From: Solea solea | Lineage: Eukaryota; Chordata; Actinopteri; Pleuronectiformes; Soleidae | NCBI RefSeq assembly: GCF_958295425.1 | Contig: NC_081154.1 | Location: 8,255,341-8,319,340, forward strand | Length of the DNA: 64,000 bases | Direction: 5' to 3' | Shown: piece by piece, positions 27,006-61,646 of the stretch | Position numbering within the stretch: the first letter of the stretch is position 1 | How the letters are laid out: the number at the start of each line of letters is the position of its first letter | The notes under the pieces: model-generated | The model's input: the letters and a program-made list of their open reading frames with translations, nothing else | The model's database searches: none | Told to the model about the DNA's origin: nothing | Position numbers and translations under genes: made by a program

Positions 27006-28260
27006 CACCAGGAAGGTCGATGTGAGCAGTAGGATTTCATTTGGCAGAAGCACAATACTGGTTCAAAAATCCCTCTTATGTAAATATATGAGCCCACAGG
27101 GCTGTACGGGGTAATTTGGACTGGAATTTCTGTTCCCCCACACACATTTAAAATTTGTTTTCCTTTAACCTTCCCATTTGTTTTTGTTGTTTTTTTTTGT
27201 AAAGAAGAGATGTGCTCTCTGTTGTTTTAACTGACAAATGACAACAGCCTGCAATTCTGCCTCTGGGCACATGAGGCAGTGCTGCTGGTCATTGACCCCC
27301 CCCCCATTTGTCAGACCCTGGACTACGACCACAGAAACTGTTGGGTCAGTGCCACTTTCCCTCCTCCGTATAAAAGAGGAAGTAAGTGACCTTGAGCACG
27401 GCACAATGCAGTATTGAAACCTGACACTGGCGCTGGACATACTGTACTCAGGAAAATGTGCTTAGATTCTTGTTACATTTTTTTTCTGGGTGAATTGGAG
27501 GCGTATAAAACAGATTGAACAGAGTTGAGGGATTTTTTTGTTCATAGATTGAATATAATTGTACATAACCTGTGATGCTGAGGATTAAAGAAATGTTTTA
27601 TGAGGATCATTTTTAAAACTTGAAATTTGATTTCAAACTGCATACATGTGTCAAGCGAAATTATACTTTTTTATGTCATGAAACAGTCGCAGCCCCTTAT
27701 TTTTTTATTTTCTAAGTGTCTCAGAGGTGAAGTCCAGTTTTACTTAACTTACCAGTTTGTATTTATGAATTTGTACATTATTTGAGCTGCTACGAGAAAG
27801 AAAAGCTCTGCGACACAAACTTGTGCCTTCTTGATGTCAAGCAGATACTGTGATGTTGAGCACTAAACTTGTCAAGAAGGGATGGAGCGAGTTAGTATTC
27901 TATTCTTTTAATATATGTTTGAATTCACAGCAGTGTTTCTGCCCAGTCCTTGGCTTCACCTCATACATAAAACATAGATTTAGATTTTAAACTGTTATTG
28001 GTTTCTTTCACATTCTTAGTCATTTCTAACTCAAAGTGGAAAAGACTTTATGGGAGGAATAGGACCAGCTGTGTACCACAATATGACCAATCTTTTCACC
28101 AAATTAAAATAAACCACCTCAAAATGTGGAACTAGGAAAGTCACCTATTGGTGCAGAACAGTGATTTTGCTACTGTGTAATATTATGGCTGTTGAATTTT
28201 ACATCACTCTTGTGTTAATATAGATTGTTTTTAAAATAAAATATTGTCATAATCTGTTTT
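27006..28260 (+). other. stx4: 3' UTR of stx4 copy A with polyadenylation signal
   Basis: Non-coding sequence after the stop codon. A canonical AATAAA at 28,235-28,240 is followed by a T-rich stretch and is the best poly(A) signal; an earlier AATAAA near 28,109 is an alternative. The end is inferred. Confidence 0.6.
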
Positions 28261-29327
28261 CTGTGTATGGACGTAATTATTATGTTTGAAAAACTACATT
28301 ACAACAGATAAAACGGAGTTCTTTTTGCAGATTTTCACACAATGTGGGAAAAAAATATTCATATATTAAAAAAATCAAAAGGGCTTTCATTGCAGTCTTC
28401 TGCATTTGATGTGAGTTGCCACGGCAACTGGGGTAGGGAACTTTATCTTCCTTTGATCTGTGCAAGGGAGAAGGCGCCTGGTGTCGATCTCCATTAATTT
28501 TATATGGTGAAGAATTTAAATATTCAGAAATGTATAACTACAACAAAAGTTGAACGTTATGTTTTTCAGAGGTCTGAATTTTGGGCAAGGTTAAAAAAAT
28601 GTGTTCAGACACCAAAAATGCAATCCTTTGTTTGGAAGGACAGAAATGACAATGACGGGAAGACAAAGAGCACCATTGCATCACTAATGATACACAACAT
28701 TGCTTAACTTCTAATAAAAGTGTAATTAGCAGCATTTTACAGGTTTTTAAGAACAAATAATGTGACATAAATAAGTAATTATTGACTAATTAGGCTTGAC
28801 ACCCGAATGTGTTTCTTGTAGCCACAAGATGGTGCTATTTGCTTACACAAAATGAATGGCTTTAACCTTTTAACCTTCATCACAAGTTGTACTTTAAATT
28901 ATATTAAGAAAAAGAAGAGACTTTTCAGTTTCTCAAAGTTGTCCTTCACTCTCTTGTTTTTATCTCTGCCAAAGATTAATTGTAATTTGAATCTCTTAAA
29001 CTGAAAACCCTATACTTTTTATTTTTTGCATTGATCCTTTAAATTATCAAAGGACATATTATTTGTGTCATATATTTTGCAAATACTGGTAGAAAATGTA
29101 GGACAAAATGCCAAAGAGCCAGCACATGCAGTTAAAGTTCATCCAGTTTTTGGGGGGGTTTTACCTAACCTGAGGGTCTAATGGTGAAAAAGTCTAATAA
29201 ACATTAGTTTGCCATAGGGAAACTAATATTTTCAGGTGGTTGCATGTCTGCAATCCACACAGGACAATAAATGTGTGCAAAAATAATGTGACAAACATCT
29301 TAACATCTCTCTGCCTCACCCTGAAAA
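28261..29327. other. Intergenic spacer between the two stx4 copies
   Basis: AT-rich, with no exon recognised. The last part, before 29,328, presumably contains the promoter of copy B. I see no TATA box or CpG cluster. Confidence 0.5.
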
Positions 29328-32300
29328 ATGCGGGACCGGATTAAAGAGCTGAGAAAAGTGAGTTTTTAAGTTGACAGCTTTAGCAACAGAGATTGTAAGT
29401 AAGTAAGCCAGGTTCACTCTTTGTGTCGAGTAACAGACATTTAGCTAATGGCTACACCATAACATCTTTGACTAATGCAGTTAATAAGTTATGAAAAGTG
29501 ACCGTTTTTGTTTCTCCTCCAGTGATGCTCAACTCACAAAATTCAAAATAGTTTGAAATAGGATGTAAAATATTTAAATTCTCACATTTTTAAAAAGTAA
29601 ATCAAATAATAATGATTAAAGGCCTGTACGTTCTCCGCAAGAACAGAGAAATATAAATATAAAGCATATTATTATGCAAGTCGGCTTTAAAGCAGGGCTG
29701 GATCAAAATATCGATTCGGTGATTTATCGTCGTCCTTCCTCGTGCAATATGATCATCGATACTATCATCAAGGACAAATATCAACGTTCTTATTAATAAA
29801 TGAAGGCACTCTAACGTTAAAAAAAAGTTAGTTTCACTTACTGGGCATTGCTACTTGATGCCTCCTCGAGGTGGCGCTGCTCAAATGAATGAGGGTGACT
29901 TGGGTGAAAGTTACCTGGCAGAAGAAGAGGGATATTAGGGATAATGGCGGAGAAATACATAGACTTTATGCACTTTGTTCTATATGTTGTGAATAAATAA
30001 GAGAAATCCTGCACTTTTAACTTTTCACAGACATTTTTTTTCTTCAGTTAGACAGATATCGTAATGTATGACTGTCTTGCAATGTATTGATGATCACAGA
30101 GTCCTTGTATCGTGATAACATTGGTATCGTATCAGGAATTACCCTCCGATTCCCACCCCCACTTTAAAGTTAACCTGGTGAGGTTGTAAGAAGGTTGTCC
30201 TACCACCTTTCATAATAATAATCTCAGAGAACACAAACTGACTGACAAGAGATCTGTATCACCACCAAAATGGAAAAATATCTTCCTTGGGCAAGTGAGG
30301 CAGCTCACAGACAAACAAATCTGACTGAAACCAAAAGCCTCCTTGTGCATGTGTGTGTTTTTGTGACTGCAGTACATTGAGGCTTCAGATCAGGATGATG
30401 ATGATGAGGAGGAGACCAGAGCTTTGATCACCAAACCCAGAAACTCATCAACCAAAGAGGAGAAGGAGAGTGAAGCCTTCTTAAAAAAGGTGACATTACA
30501 CATCGCCTGAGATTATTTCTATGTATAGCTGTTTCTGAAACCAATTTATTCTTTAACCTTCATCAGTGTTGAGAGAAAACCACACATTTGAGAGGCCGTA
30601 ACCTGATTATTGTGGAATGAATAACAACATACAAACCTTTACTGTTTGTTGATGGATGATTTAACAGATACCCCTTTTTTTCTGTTATGGAGGCACATGA
30701 AATCCATGAGGAGATCCAGAGTCTCAAGAAGATGGTGTTGGACCTTGAGAACAAACAAAAAACTGTGCTCAGCATGGCTCTGCCTGTGGAGGGTAAGTAG
30801 TAACTGGTCAAGATTTGGTTAGAATCTTACTCACACAGCAGTAGGAAGATTGTCTACCACTTTATCCTCACCATGAGGGTCGCTGGTGCCAATCCCATAA
30901 TCTGCATGTTTTTAAACTGTGGGAGGAAACAAAAGAACCCCGGAGAAACCCCCCACACACACAAGGAGAGTTTTTGTTTCTCCAAAGCATCCATGTGAAG
31001 TTTTTGAACGTTAGTCCCCACAGACAGACTTTACATCGTCTCTTACGGGGGCAATAATGTGATGAACATGTTGATCTTCTCTTGTCTAGGTCGGAAGAAA
31101 GAGCTGCAGTTTTTTGCAGGAGAGATCAAAACAATGGCGAGCCAGATCCAGAGAAAGCTGAGGAGTGAGTGATGAATAGGATGAATTATGACGTACATAC
31201 ACCATGCAGCGTTCAGCTGAGATCCACGTATCACTCCACAATCTCTCCACAGATATTGAACCCAAGAAGGGAGTCAAGGAGGGAAAATATATTCCCATAA
31301 ATGTTCGGATACAACGCACACAGGTTGAGCCATAATTGTTAATAAATTAATAAAAAATAATAACTTGTAGCAGTGTGTTCTACTTACAGTCACATGTAAT
31401 TATGCAGTTTCACTTTAAGCTTGTAGGTGGACGTTCACACATGAGTTAATCTTTACATCCATGATCAAACCCTGACTCTCTTTCATTTTCCAGCACAGCA
31501 TCTGCTCCAAGATGTTTCTGGAGCTGGTGGGTTACTTTTACACCGTACAGTCCCGGTACAGAGACTGCAACAAGGAGAGAATCCAGAGGCAACTAAACAT
31601 CAGTGAGCACATGTACTTAAGTATTTAAAAATGACTAAAAGTCATTTTAGAGTCAGGATTGAGCGACAGTGAGTTGTGGGTTCAATCTCCAGTTCTGCTA
31701 GTCTATGTGTCCTTGAACAAGACACTTAACGTGTGAATGGGTCAATGACAAAGCTGTAGTGTAAAGCAGCTCAAGACTAGAAAAGCTCTATATAAATACA
31801 GACCATTACCAATTCTTCTTTTGTACTTGAGTACAGTAAGTATTTGTACTTTGTTACATTATAACACTGCTAAAATGTTGCTGTTAAAAGACGAATATTT
31901 TGCATTTTTGTTTATCTGCAAACAAATATACCGTATTTATAAAATAAAAGTTCAGCTCGGATGGAATGTCATTTTCAATTTAAATTGCATAATTAAAAAA
32001 AACAGAAACTCTATTATATGCTCTTATTCATTTTCTACTGCAGCTGGGGTCAACGTATCTGACGAGGAGCTGGACGCGATGCTCGAAAGTGGCAAGATGG
32101 ATGTACAGGTGATGTATCAAGATTAAAAAACAGTGGGCATCACATATGTGGCTTCCTGCTTGTGTGAATAATGCAGATGTTTTCGATACCCCGATTTATC
32201 TTCAATGAGACCCTGAGACCACATGACCACTGGCATATTTATCCATCTCATGCATTACAACTAATAAATGTCTGCTGTGTGGCTGTCTACAGATCTTCAG

Positions 32301-32917
32301 CAGTTGTGCAACTACAAAACAGGATCTGGATGAGATCGAGTCCCAACACGATGAGATCCTGAAGCTGGAGCAAAGCATTGAAACCCTGCATGACATGTTC
32401 CAGTACCTCACCATTGAAGTGGTGGCCCAGGTGAAACAATGCTGGTGAGAGTCTCTGAGGTTCATCGCGGTTTGAAGAAGCGTCTGATTCAGATTGCTTT
32501 TTCCCCCATCTCGCAGGGAGAGATGGTCAACCGGATTCAAAACAACATCGACCAGTCATCTGTCAATGTGGAGAAAGCAAAGGACAACACGGGGAAAGCA
32601 GTCACGTATCGGCAGAAAGCGTGCAAGGTACAATGTGGTTTCACACACAAAAACCTCAAAGACATTTCAATTCAACAGTTAAATGACCTGAACTAACATC
32701 CTCTATGAAATATACAGTTCTATATACAAATTACCATACATACACATGTAGAAAATAAAAATGTCATTGTCCATTTTTTATTTGTTGGTGTTTTGCATGC
32801 GTGTTAATGAACCTTTCTCTCTGTCGTCCACTGCAGAAGAAGATCTGGATCGCCATCTTTCTGGCCATCGTCGTTGTAACGTTGGTCATCTTGTTGTCCA
32901 CCTTACTTTCAACCTAA
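29328..32917 (+). CDS. Syntaxin-4 paralogue, tandem duplicate, complete 10-exon gene (copy B)
   Basis: Exons: 29328-29357, 30373-30489, 30693-30792, 31090-31164, 31253-31323, 31494-31602, 32044-32108, 32293-32430, 32517-32627, 32837-32917. Introns are GT-AG with the same phases as copy A. The product is 298 aa, uninterrupted, with the Habc region, a Qa-SNARE motif (zero-layer Gln at residue 235, AQGEMVNRI) and a C-terminal membrane anchor (273-298). Differences from copy A: the N-peptide is MRDRIKEL (Thr5 to Ile in the Munc18-binding DRT motif); exon 2 is four codons longer and more acidic; exon 7 is three codons shorter before the SNARE motif; the juxtamembrane basic run reads ACKKK instead of ARKKK. 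Introns still resemble copy A, so the duplication looks lineage-specific. It is likely a functional t-SNARE, but expression is unknown. Confidence 0.9.
29358..30372 (+). other. Intron 1 of stx4 copy B
   Basis: About 1 kb without exons, holding the ATCG-rich repeat described separately (about 29,690-30,155). The first bases of this intron still resemble the start of intron 1 of copy A. Confidence 0.7.
29690..30155. repeat. Probable interspersed repeat (ATCG-rich) in intron 1 of copy B
   Basis: The segment begins and ends with motifs of the type 'atatcgattcggtgatttatcg' and 'gtatcgtgataacattggtatcg', with a 'gaggtggcgctgct' block inside. This pattern of GATA/ATCG terminal motifs is common in dispersed fish repeats. 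I could not define perfect terminal inverted repeats or a target duplication, so class and ends are uncertain. It is absent from the matching intron of copy A. Confidence 0.4.
30850..30985 (-). repeat. SINE fragment in intron 3 of stx4 copy B
   Basis: Parts of the tRNA-derived SINE family in minus orientation: 'ctaccactttatcctc', 'ggtgccaatccca', 'ctgcatgttttt' and 'ccggagaaacc'. The middle is deleted. Confidence 0.6.
31655..31815 (+). repeat. SINE/LINE-like repeat remnant in intron 6 of stx4 copy B
   Basis: 'gttgtgggttcaatctcc' (B-box-like) is followed by 'aacaagacacttaacgtgtgaatgggtcaatgac' in pieces and the tail 'aaagctctatataaataca'. This is the pattern of a widespread fish retroposon tail. 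It is not present in the corresponding intron of copy A. Confidence 0.55.
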
Positions 32918-33450
32918 CTTCACTTGCAGATTTTATTTTTATAATGTATTACAACTGGGCCACATGGTTGGTGTAGTGGTTAGCACTCGTTCCTCTACAG
33001 CAAGAAGACCCGAGTTTGCAACCTGGTCGGAACAAGGGTGTTTCTGCATGTTCTCCCTGTGTGTGCATGGGTTTTCTCCAGGTTCTCCAGCTTCCTCCCA
33101 CAGTCCAAAAACATGCAGATTTGGGGATTAGGCAAATTGGACACTCTAAATTGACTGTAGGTGTGAGTGTGAGAGCGGATGGTTGTTTGTGTCTGTGTCC
33201 CTGTGATGGACTGGCAATATGTTCAGGATGTGTCAGCTGAGATTGATAAAGCGGTAGAAAATGGATGCATGTATTACAACTAATAAACGTTTGCTCTGAG
33301 GCTGTGTACAGATCTCCATTGATGCTTTAACTACAAAACAGGCTCTGGATGGGATTGTGGCCCAGCTGGAGCAAAGCATCAGAGACCTGCATGACATGTT
33401 CCAGTACCTCACCATGGAACTCGCTTAGATAAAATAATATGAATAAAAGT
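32918..33450 (+). pseudogene. Third stx4 copy relic: end of intron 7 plus exon 8, split by a SINE
   Basis: From just behind the copy B stop codon, the sequence (32,918-32,956, resuming at 33,282) resembles the end of stx4 intron 7: 'ttgcagatttt', then 'attacaact' and 'aataaacg', then a tract ending in 'gtgtacag'. A degraded exon 8 follows at 33,312-33,425. It encodes 'ALTTKQALDGIVAQLEQ' and then '[17 protein letters not shown]', then TAG. It lacks about six codons in the middle, and the donor and zero-layer Gln codon are destroyed. No other exon of this copy was found. AATAAA motifs lie at 33,282-33,287 and 33,442-33,447, and a 17-A run at 33,470-33,486. It is a dead fragment that may serve as 3' UTR for copy B. 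Confidence 0.85.
32944..33281 (+). mobile_element. Near-full-length tRNA-derived SINE with 13-bp target-site duplication
   Basis: The body (32,957-33,268) is in plus orientation. The tRNA-like head reads 'tggtgtagtggttagcac' and a degraded B box 'gagtttgcaacc'; the tail ends 'gataaagcggtagaaaatgg'. Perfect direct repeats ATGTATTACAACT flank it at 32,944-32,956 and 33,269-33,281. It belongs to the same family as 9,760-10,121 and is inserted inside the third stx4 relic. Confidence 0.9.
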
Positions 33451-33969
33451 CTTTGATTTTTAAATGTTCAAAAAAAAAAAAAAAAAGGCATCTCATTCAC
33501 TCTGTGAGAGCAAGAACAGGACACAATACACAGGTGTTCGTCCTGGTGAGACGCAGGAAGAGCCAGAGTTCACCCTTCAGTGCCTGGGAACCTTCTAGCG
33601 CTGCAGATGATGTCAACCAGTGTCTGAAGACACAAGAAAGAAAAGAATATGGCCTAATTCCAGAGAATGGCAGTAATGCAACATCATAGAAGATGATTAT
33701 TGAACCTCTCCATTTTCCCCGCTGTATCTGCTCCCTTTTGTTTCTGTTTTTAGGAAATATGATGGCATTTCACTGCTCTGCAGATGACTCACTCTGACCA
33801 ATCACTGTTAAAATGTCTTTAAGCTATTAAGGCATGGGTGGTGATTAACTTGAGTTTTAATTATTTAAAAAAAAATAGGTTAATAGTTTTTAACAGACGC
33901 ATTTCACCTGCAGTAGAAAAAAACCCAAAAACTTTCAACACTGAAAAATTGCAACACATTTTTGGTCTT
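33451..33969. other. Spacer between stx4 relic and srcap 3' end
   Basis: It begins with a short unique piece and a 17-A run (33,470-33,486). An open frame on the plus strand covers 33,453-33,689, but it has no recognisable domain, and its N-terminal lysine run comes from the poly(A). I see no supported gene. Confidence 0.5.
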
Positions 33970-35411
33970 TTTATTCAACTGTAATTGCCTTAATTAATTT
34001 TCAAGTAAAATAATGTGGAATTACAAGGGATCAAAAGGAATGCAACAAATTAAATGAGACAAATCAAAAGTAAGACCATCACCATGAACTACCCTCCCTC
34101 CAAATATAACTTTTGTAAAAATTAAATCAACAATTTACATCTGGAACTGCACCAGTAATTTTATTCACATATTCTGTCCAAGCGTTTTTTTTGTTTTGTT
34201 TTTTTTACATGAACAAAGAAATGAAGTGATGAGACAAACATTTAAGGTGAAAGTAAAACAATTTGACAGCACTGATACACAGGGTGCTCTTTTTAATGTT
34301 TGCGGGGATTGTATTTTTTTTTTGTTTGGCTTTTTTGTTTTTAATAAAGAAAGAAGCTCAACACCTCTGCTTCAGGTGCTTTACAAGGCAATCTGAGGTT
34401 CAAACCCATTTGGCCAAAGAGGCACTCTTTAATTTCAATAACATTTTCTTGCCCTTACACTATAAATACATGACAATAACCACCTTTGGGAAGATTTGGA
34501 CTTTATCTCCAGGTGTCAAGTCTTCAAGATAATTTGCAACTTCAATTAGAAGAGATACATTATGATAGACCAGGAACCACTTAATTCACTGAAATTGATG
34601 TAAAAACAAATAACTAGACCACAATGTAACCAAAGGCCCAGGGCCCGATGTGCAAATGAGAAATGCAAGGCCTGATTAAAAAAAAAAGAAGAATCAAATG
34701 AACAGAAGTTGACATGAAATAGGGCCCAAGCAAAGACAAGTTCCAGCATAGTGCAGCAACGATCACATCGACAGATCAGTTTCTCTTCCTAATACCCTGG
34801 AAGATATAATAAAATATGCATAACTTATCAACTGACTACAAAGAAACAATAGTCAGGACAGCTGACGAAACTTTCAAAACCAAACTTTCTAAAACCGCCA
34901 ACTTACAATATAACTGGTCACTCAAATGTTTTTAATGACACACACACACAGGAGTTCATTTGATACCCCAGAGGGTGCTGTATAGTCCCATGTCAACAAA
35001 GATCTGAGTGTTCCAGTCTTAAATGATTACAGTACATAATGTGAACTAACAACTTGCCTTTATTATCTCCAGCCCCTTTCCTGTGGTGAATTCATCCACT
35101 ATACCAACTTAACGTCCATTTACAAATGCACAATGATGGTGCCACATTTTTACTCTCAGTCCATCATCATCATTATCATCATCCCTGAGCCTTCCCCCAG
35201 CTGACAATAGCTGAGCTGGTAGGCAGACCAGCTCTAATTGGAAAGGGAGAGGGCCGAAGAGGCAGGGAGGTCCCTGGCTTGTGCAGCACTCAGATCCCTT
35301 GCGTTTCTTTTGAGTGCAGACAAAGCAGCAACCTTGAAGGCCATGACATGTTCTTGTATCGTGCTCTGCCATAACACTAGCGTCGATTTATTTTCCCTTT
35401 GGCACTCTTGA
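33970..35411 (-). other. srcap: Putative 3' UTR of srcap
   Basis: Non-coding sequence downstream (minus sense) of the srcap stop codon. Minus-strand AATAAA signals lie at 34,160-34,165 and 33,970-33,975; either could define the transcript end. The extent is inferred from these signals and from the lack of other genes. Confidence 0.45.
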
Positions 35412-58954
<23,543 letters not shown>

Positions 58955-59393
58955 GCCGAAGAATGCGGAGTCGTTGCTCTCTGGCAATGGCACAGTGGAT
59001 GGATTGGGGAACGGAGGGTCTGGGTGGGGGGCAGCTCCGACCGGCTGCGGGGCATGCTGAGGCGACTCCCCAGCCACATTCTGTGCAGCCTGGGGGTTGC
59101 CACCCAGCAAATCCACAGCCGGAGAGGCTTGCTGCCGCACCGCCTCCTCCCCAGAGCGTCCTTCCTCTGTGCTTCCTCTGCTACACACTGCACCTGGTGA
59201 TGAAGATCAACAACAAAGTGTCTAAACAAAAAATATATAACAAAAAAATGAACACTTTTTAAGTTAAGAAAAACAGTCATGAGGGTGTTGCTGTGTGCTG
59301 CAACTTTACAATCAAAGTTATTAAAGAAAGAAAAGCCATAAACAATGACACGTTATATTCAGAAATGACCACATGAAAGCAACAACTTCTCAC

Positions 59394-59470
59394 CTGTCTG
59401 TGGTGTGAGACACAGATCTTCTGTGCTTTCTACTTCCAGGATGCTGAAATTAAGGTCCCCTCCACATATT
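59394..59470 (-). other. srcap: srcap 5' exon (probably untranslated)
   Basis: A 77-nt exon with an AG acceptor (cttctgtag|AATATG) and a GT donor (ACAG|gtgaga). Its frame continuous with exon 1 is open (ICGGDLNFSILEVES and on) but has no Met. Joined to the next upstream exon, the frame meets a TGA before any ATG, so this exon is most simply 5' UTR. If an unseen upstream exon supplies an ATG, it would be coding. Confidence 0.65.
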
Positions 59471-60471
59471 CTACAGAAGCAAAAAAAAATAGAAGACAGT
59501 TTAGAGATGAAAATACTGTCAGCTTTAACTTCTTAATCACACAAGAATTAAAAAACCTAAGTGACAACATTTTGATCACTGAATCTTTCATGTAAAAAGG
59601 TCAAATATTTAAAATAGCTTTTTACATCATTAGGATTATGATGAACACCAGTTTCACAACTTTCATCACCACTATCTCTTTTCCAAATTAAGGAAATCAT
59701 TCAGGAAACAATCAAGATTCGATTTCATTAACTCCACACTGGTGAAATTCACAGACATTTGTTTATCCATGATGAGAATAATCATTGGTTGCAGTCCTGA
59801 ACTCCCAAATGAACAAAGTAAAACTCTGCTTTGAAAACTTCAGTTATAATCTTAATATAGTAGTATTCCGGGGACTTGAATACACAATCATTACTTTTAG
59901 TGATAATTTCATACATGTATTTTGAACACTTGATCCAACGTTGTACGTTTGCAATCAATGAACTACAACTACAATGCATTTCATAAGATGTGCAATTTGT
60001 AAACAAAATATCGCAATACATGAGACTTTGAGCATGATATTAGCCGCCACTCGCAGAGCCATGCTAGTCAACTTATGCTAGGACTATAGCAGCTGATTCT
60101 GGCCGAATTTGAGTGGGTTATCTTGCAGCTGTAATTTAAAAAAAAAACCTAAATGAAGCTGCATTAATCGGTAGCCAGCTCCAAGTTGCGTTTGCTGCAG
60201 TCGCCCACTGGAAGGTGGTGTGAATTCTGCAACATGCGCTCCTTGAGCTAAAAGCCGGTGACCAGACGCGCGGGACCCTGGTCTTTCATTTAATGCTCTC
60301 ATCAATGTAAATTCTGTCCATGGTTGCTACATAAAGCCCTCATGAACTTGTAGACAGTTGTTTACGTTAACAAAAAACACCTTTCTTCAATGGTTGTATA
60401 CTGTCACCGAGTGGATGAAATTTGAATCGACTTTTCATTCCCATCTTAGTGGCGACTGAATCGTTTTTTCT

Positions 60472-60502
<31 letters not shown>
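60472..60502. repeat. TAA microsatellite
   Basis: About ten uninterrupted TAA/ATA units. Confidence 0.9.
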
Positions 60503-60506
<4 letters not shown>

Positions 60507-61491
60507 TAGATATGTGATATACGGCTAACGTTTGCCTCCTGAGTACTATCCCCCTGGACTATTACCCTGTAAGGTTGGTGTAAGGTTTTAGTTTTGATTA
60601 TGGTAAGGAGCGGGACAGGTAACTGTCTATGTATTAGGATACAATTTTGTTAGTACCAAGCAATGCACTGAGCCACTATCTAAATACAGCAATATATCGA
60701 AGTTTAGGTTTATAATACAAGGGGGGCGCTACTCAATGGGGGGTAGATTTAAATAAAACACCGGTTTAGCTAGTGTGGTTAGCTAGCGTACGTTAGCGCA
60801 CGCACAATAACACTGCTTGGGTGGCACTGCTGCTGCTAACTAGCAAGCTAGAAGAGTTAGTAGGGTGCGTTCATTTTATGCGCAAGCGCCACATCCCACC
60901 ATCGGTTATGTAATGCTCCAGCATGTAAAGGAGCTCGTTCATTTATGCTGATACACACGACATGTTAGTTCACGGGGGAAAGAACAAAATAACGAAAAGT
61001 CGCATTAAAACCCACTTCTGCATGCACTGGAGGGGGACAATCACTCGTGACGTCATTGCGTGGGGTCAAATCTCTTAGCAAAATTAATTGTTTTTATAAA
61101 ATATTCACTTTCAAGCCCTGAAAACAATAAGATTCGATCCAAACGTACACAAAGCAAAAACAATATTATTAACTTTCATTGAAATTTTGCAATGATTACA
61201 CGGGGTATTTAGGGGGACCCGCACTGTCCCACAAACAATGGCTCCTTGAAAGCGACAATGAGAAAATGATGGTGCATTCATAATACATAAAGTACATACA
61301 CTTTGGATTAACGTTGCTGATTTCCGTTTCGTATGACTACCGTCTCGATTTAGTACACTGTTACCAAATTTCAACACAGACCGTTTAAACTGCAACACCA
61401 GGCGAAAGGGAGTGCGATTGTGTCCTATCGTTTATCGGAGGCCCCCCTCAAATCCCCCTCTTACTTCCTCCTTGCCCCCCTCCCTCTCTAG

Positions 61492-61502
61492 GCCGCCATC
61501 TT
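61492..61502 (-). promoter_or_regulatory. YY1-type motif just downstream of srcap 5' exon
   Basis: The minus strand reads AAGATGGCGGC, the canonical YY1 site in the orientation usual for sites just downstream of transcription starts of housekeeping genes. It lies 14 bases beyond the donor of the 5' exon. Binding is inferred. Confidence 0.6.
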
Positions 61503-61516
61503 AAGTTCCCACCTAC

Positions 61517-61646
61517 CTGAAATTTCCGACCAATTTTCTTTTACTAAATTCTCGTTGAAGGAGTCGTCATCCACGTAAAATCACACTCAATCCGTATTGC
61601 CAGTAATCCAAACTGTCTCCCGGTACCCAACGAGGTACCACTAGGT
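61517..61646 (-). other. srcap: srcap first non-coding exon (upper boundary uncertain)
   Basis: It ends with a good donor (TTTCAG|gtaggt) at 61,517. The upper limit at 61,646 is an AG preceded by a pyrimidine-rich stretch, but the exon may instead run up to a transcription start near 61,700-61,770. It contains one ATG opening an 8-codon frame closed by TAG (a possible upstream ORF) and no ATG in the srcap frame. Confidence 0.55.

Larger units (their letters stand above)
59471..61516 (-). other. srcap: srcap 5' intron
   Basis: About 2 kb. It holds a TAA microsatellite at 60,472-60,502 and several short open frames without splice support. I found no exon supplying an in-frame start codon. Confidence 0.6.

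Noticed and set aside
33453..33689. 78-codon plus-strand frame behind the stx4 relic
   Set aside because: Its lysine-rich start is the translated poly(A) run and the rest shows no recognisable domain.
60084..60305. 73-codon minus-strand frame in the srcap 5' intron
   Set aside because: No splice support and no known motif; likely chance or repeat-derived.
61111..61398. Minus-strand frame that might supply the missing srcap start exon
   Set aside because: It contains an ATG, but I could not find a donor giving the phase needed to join the exon at 59,394-59,470.
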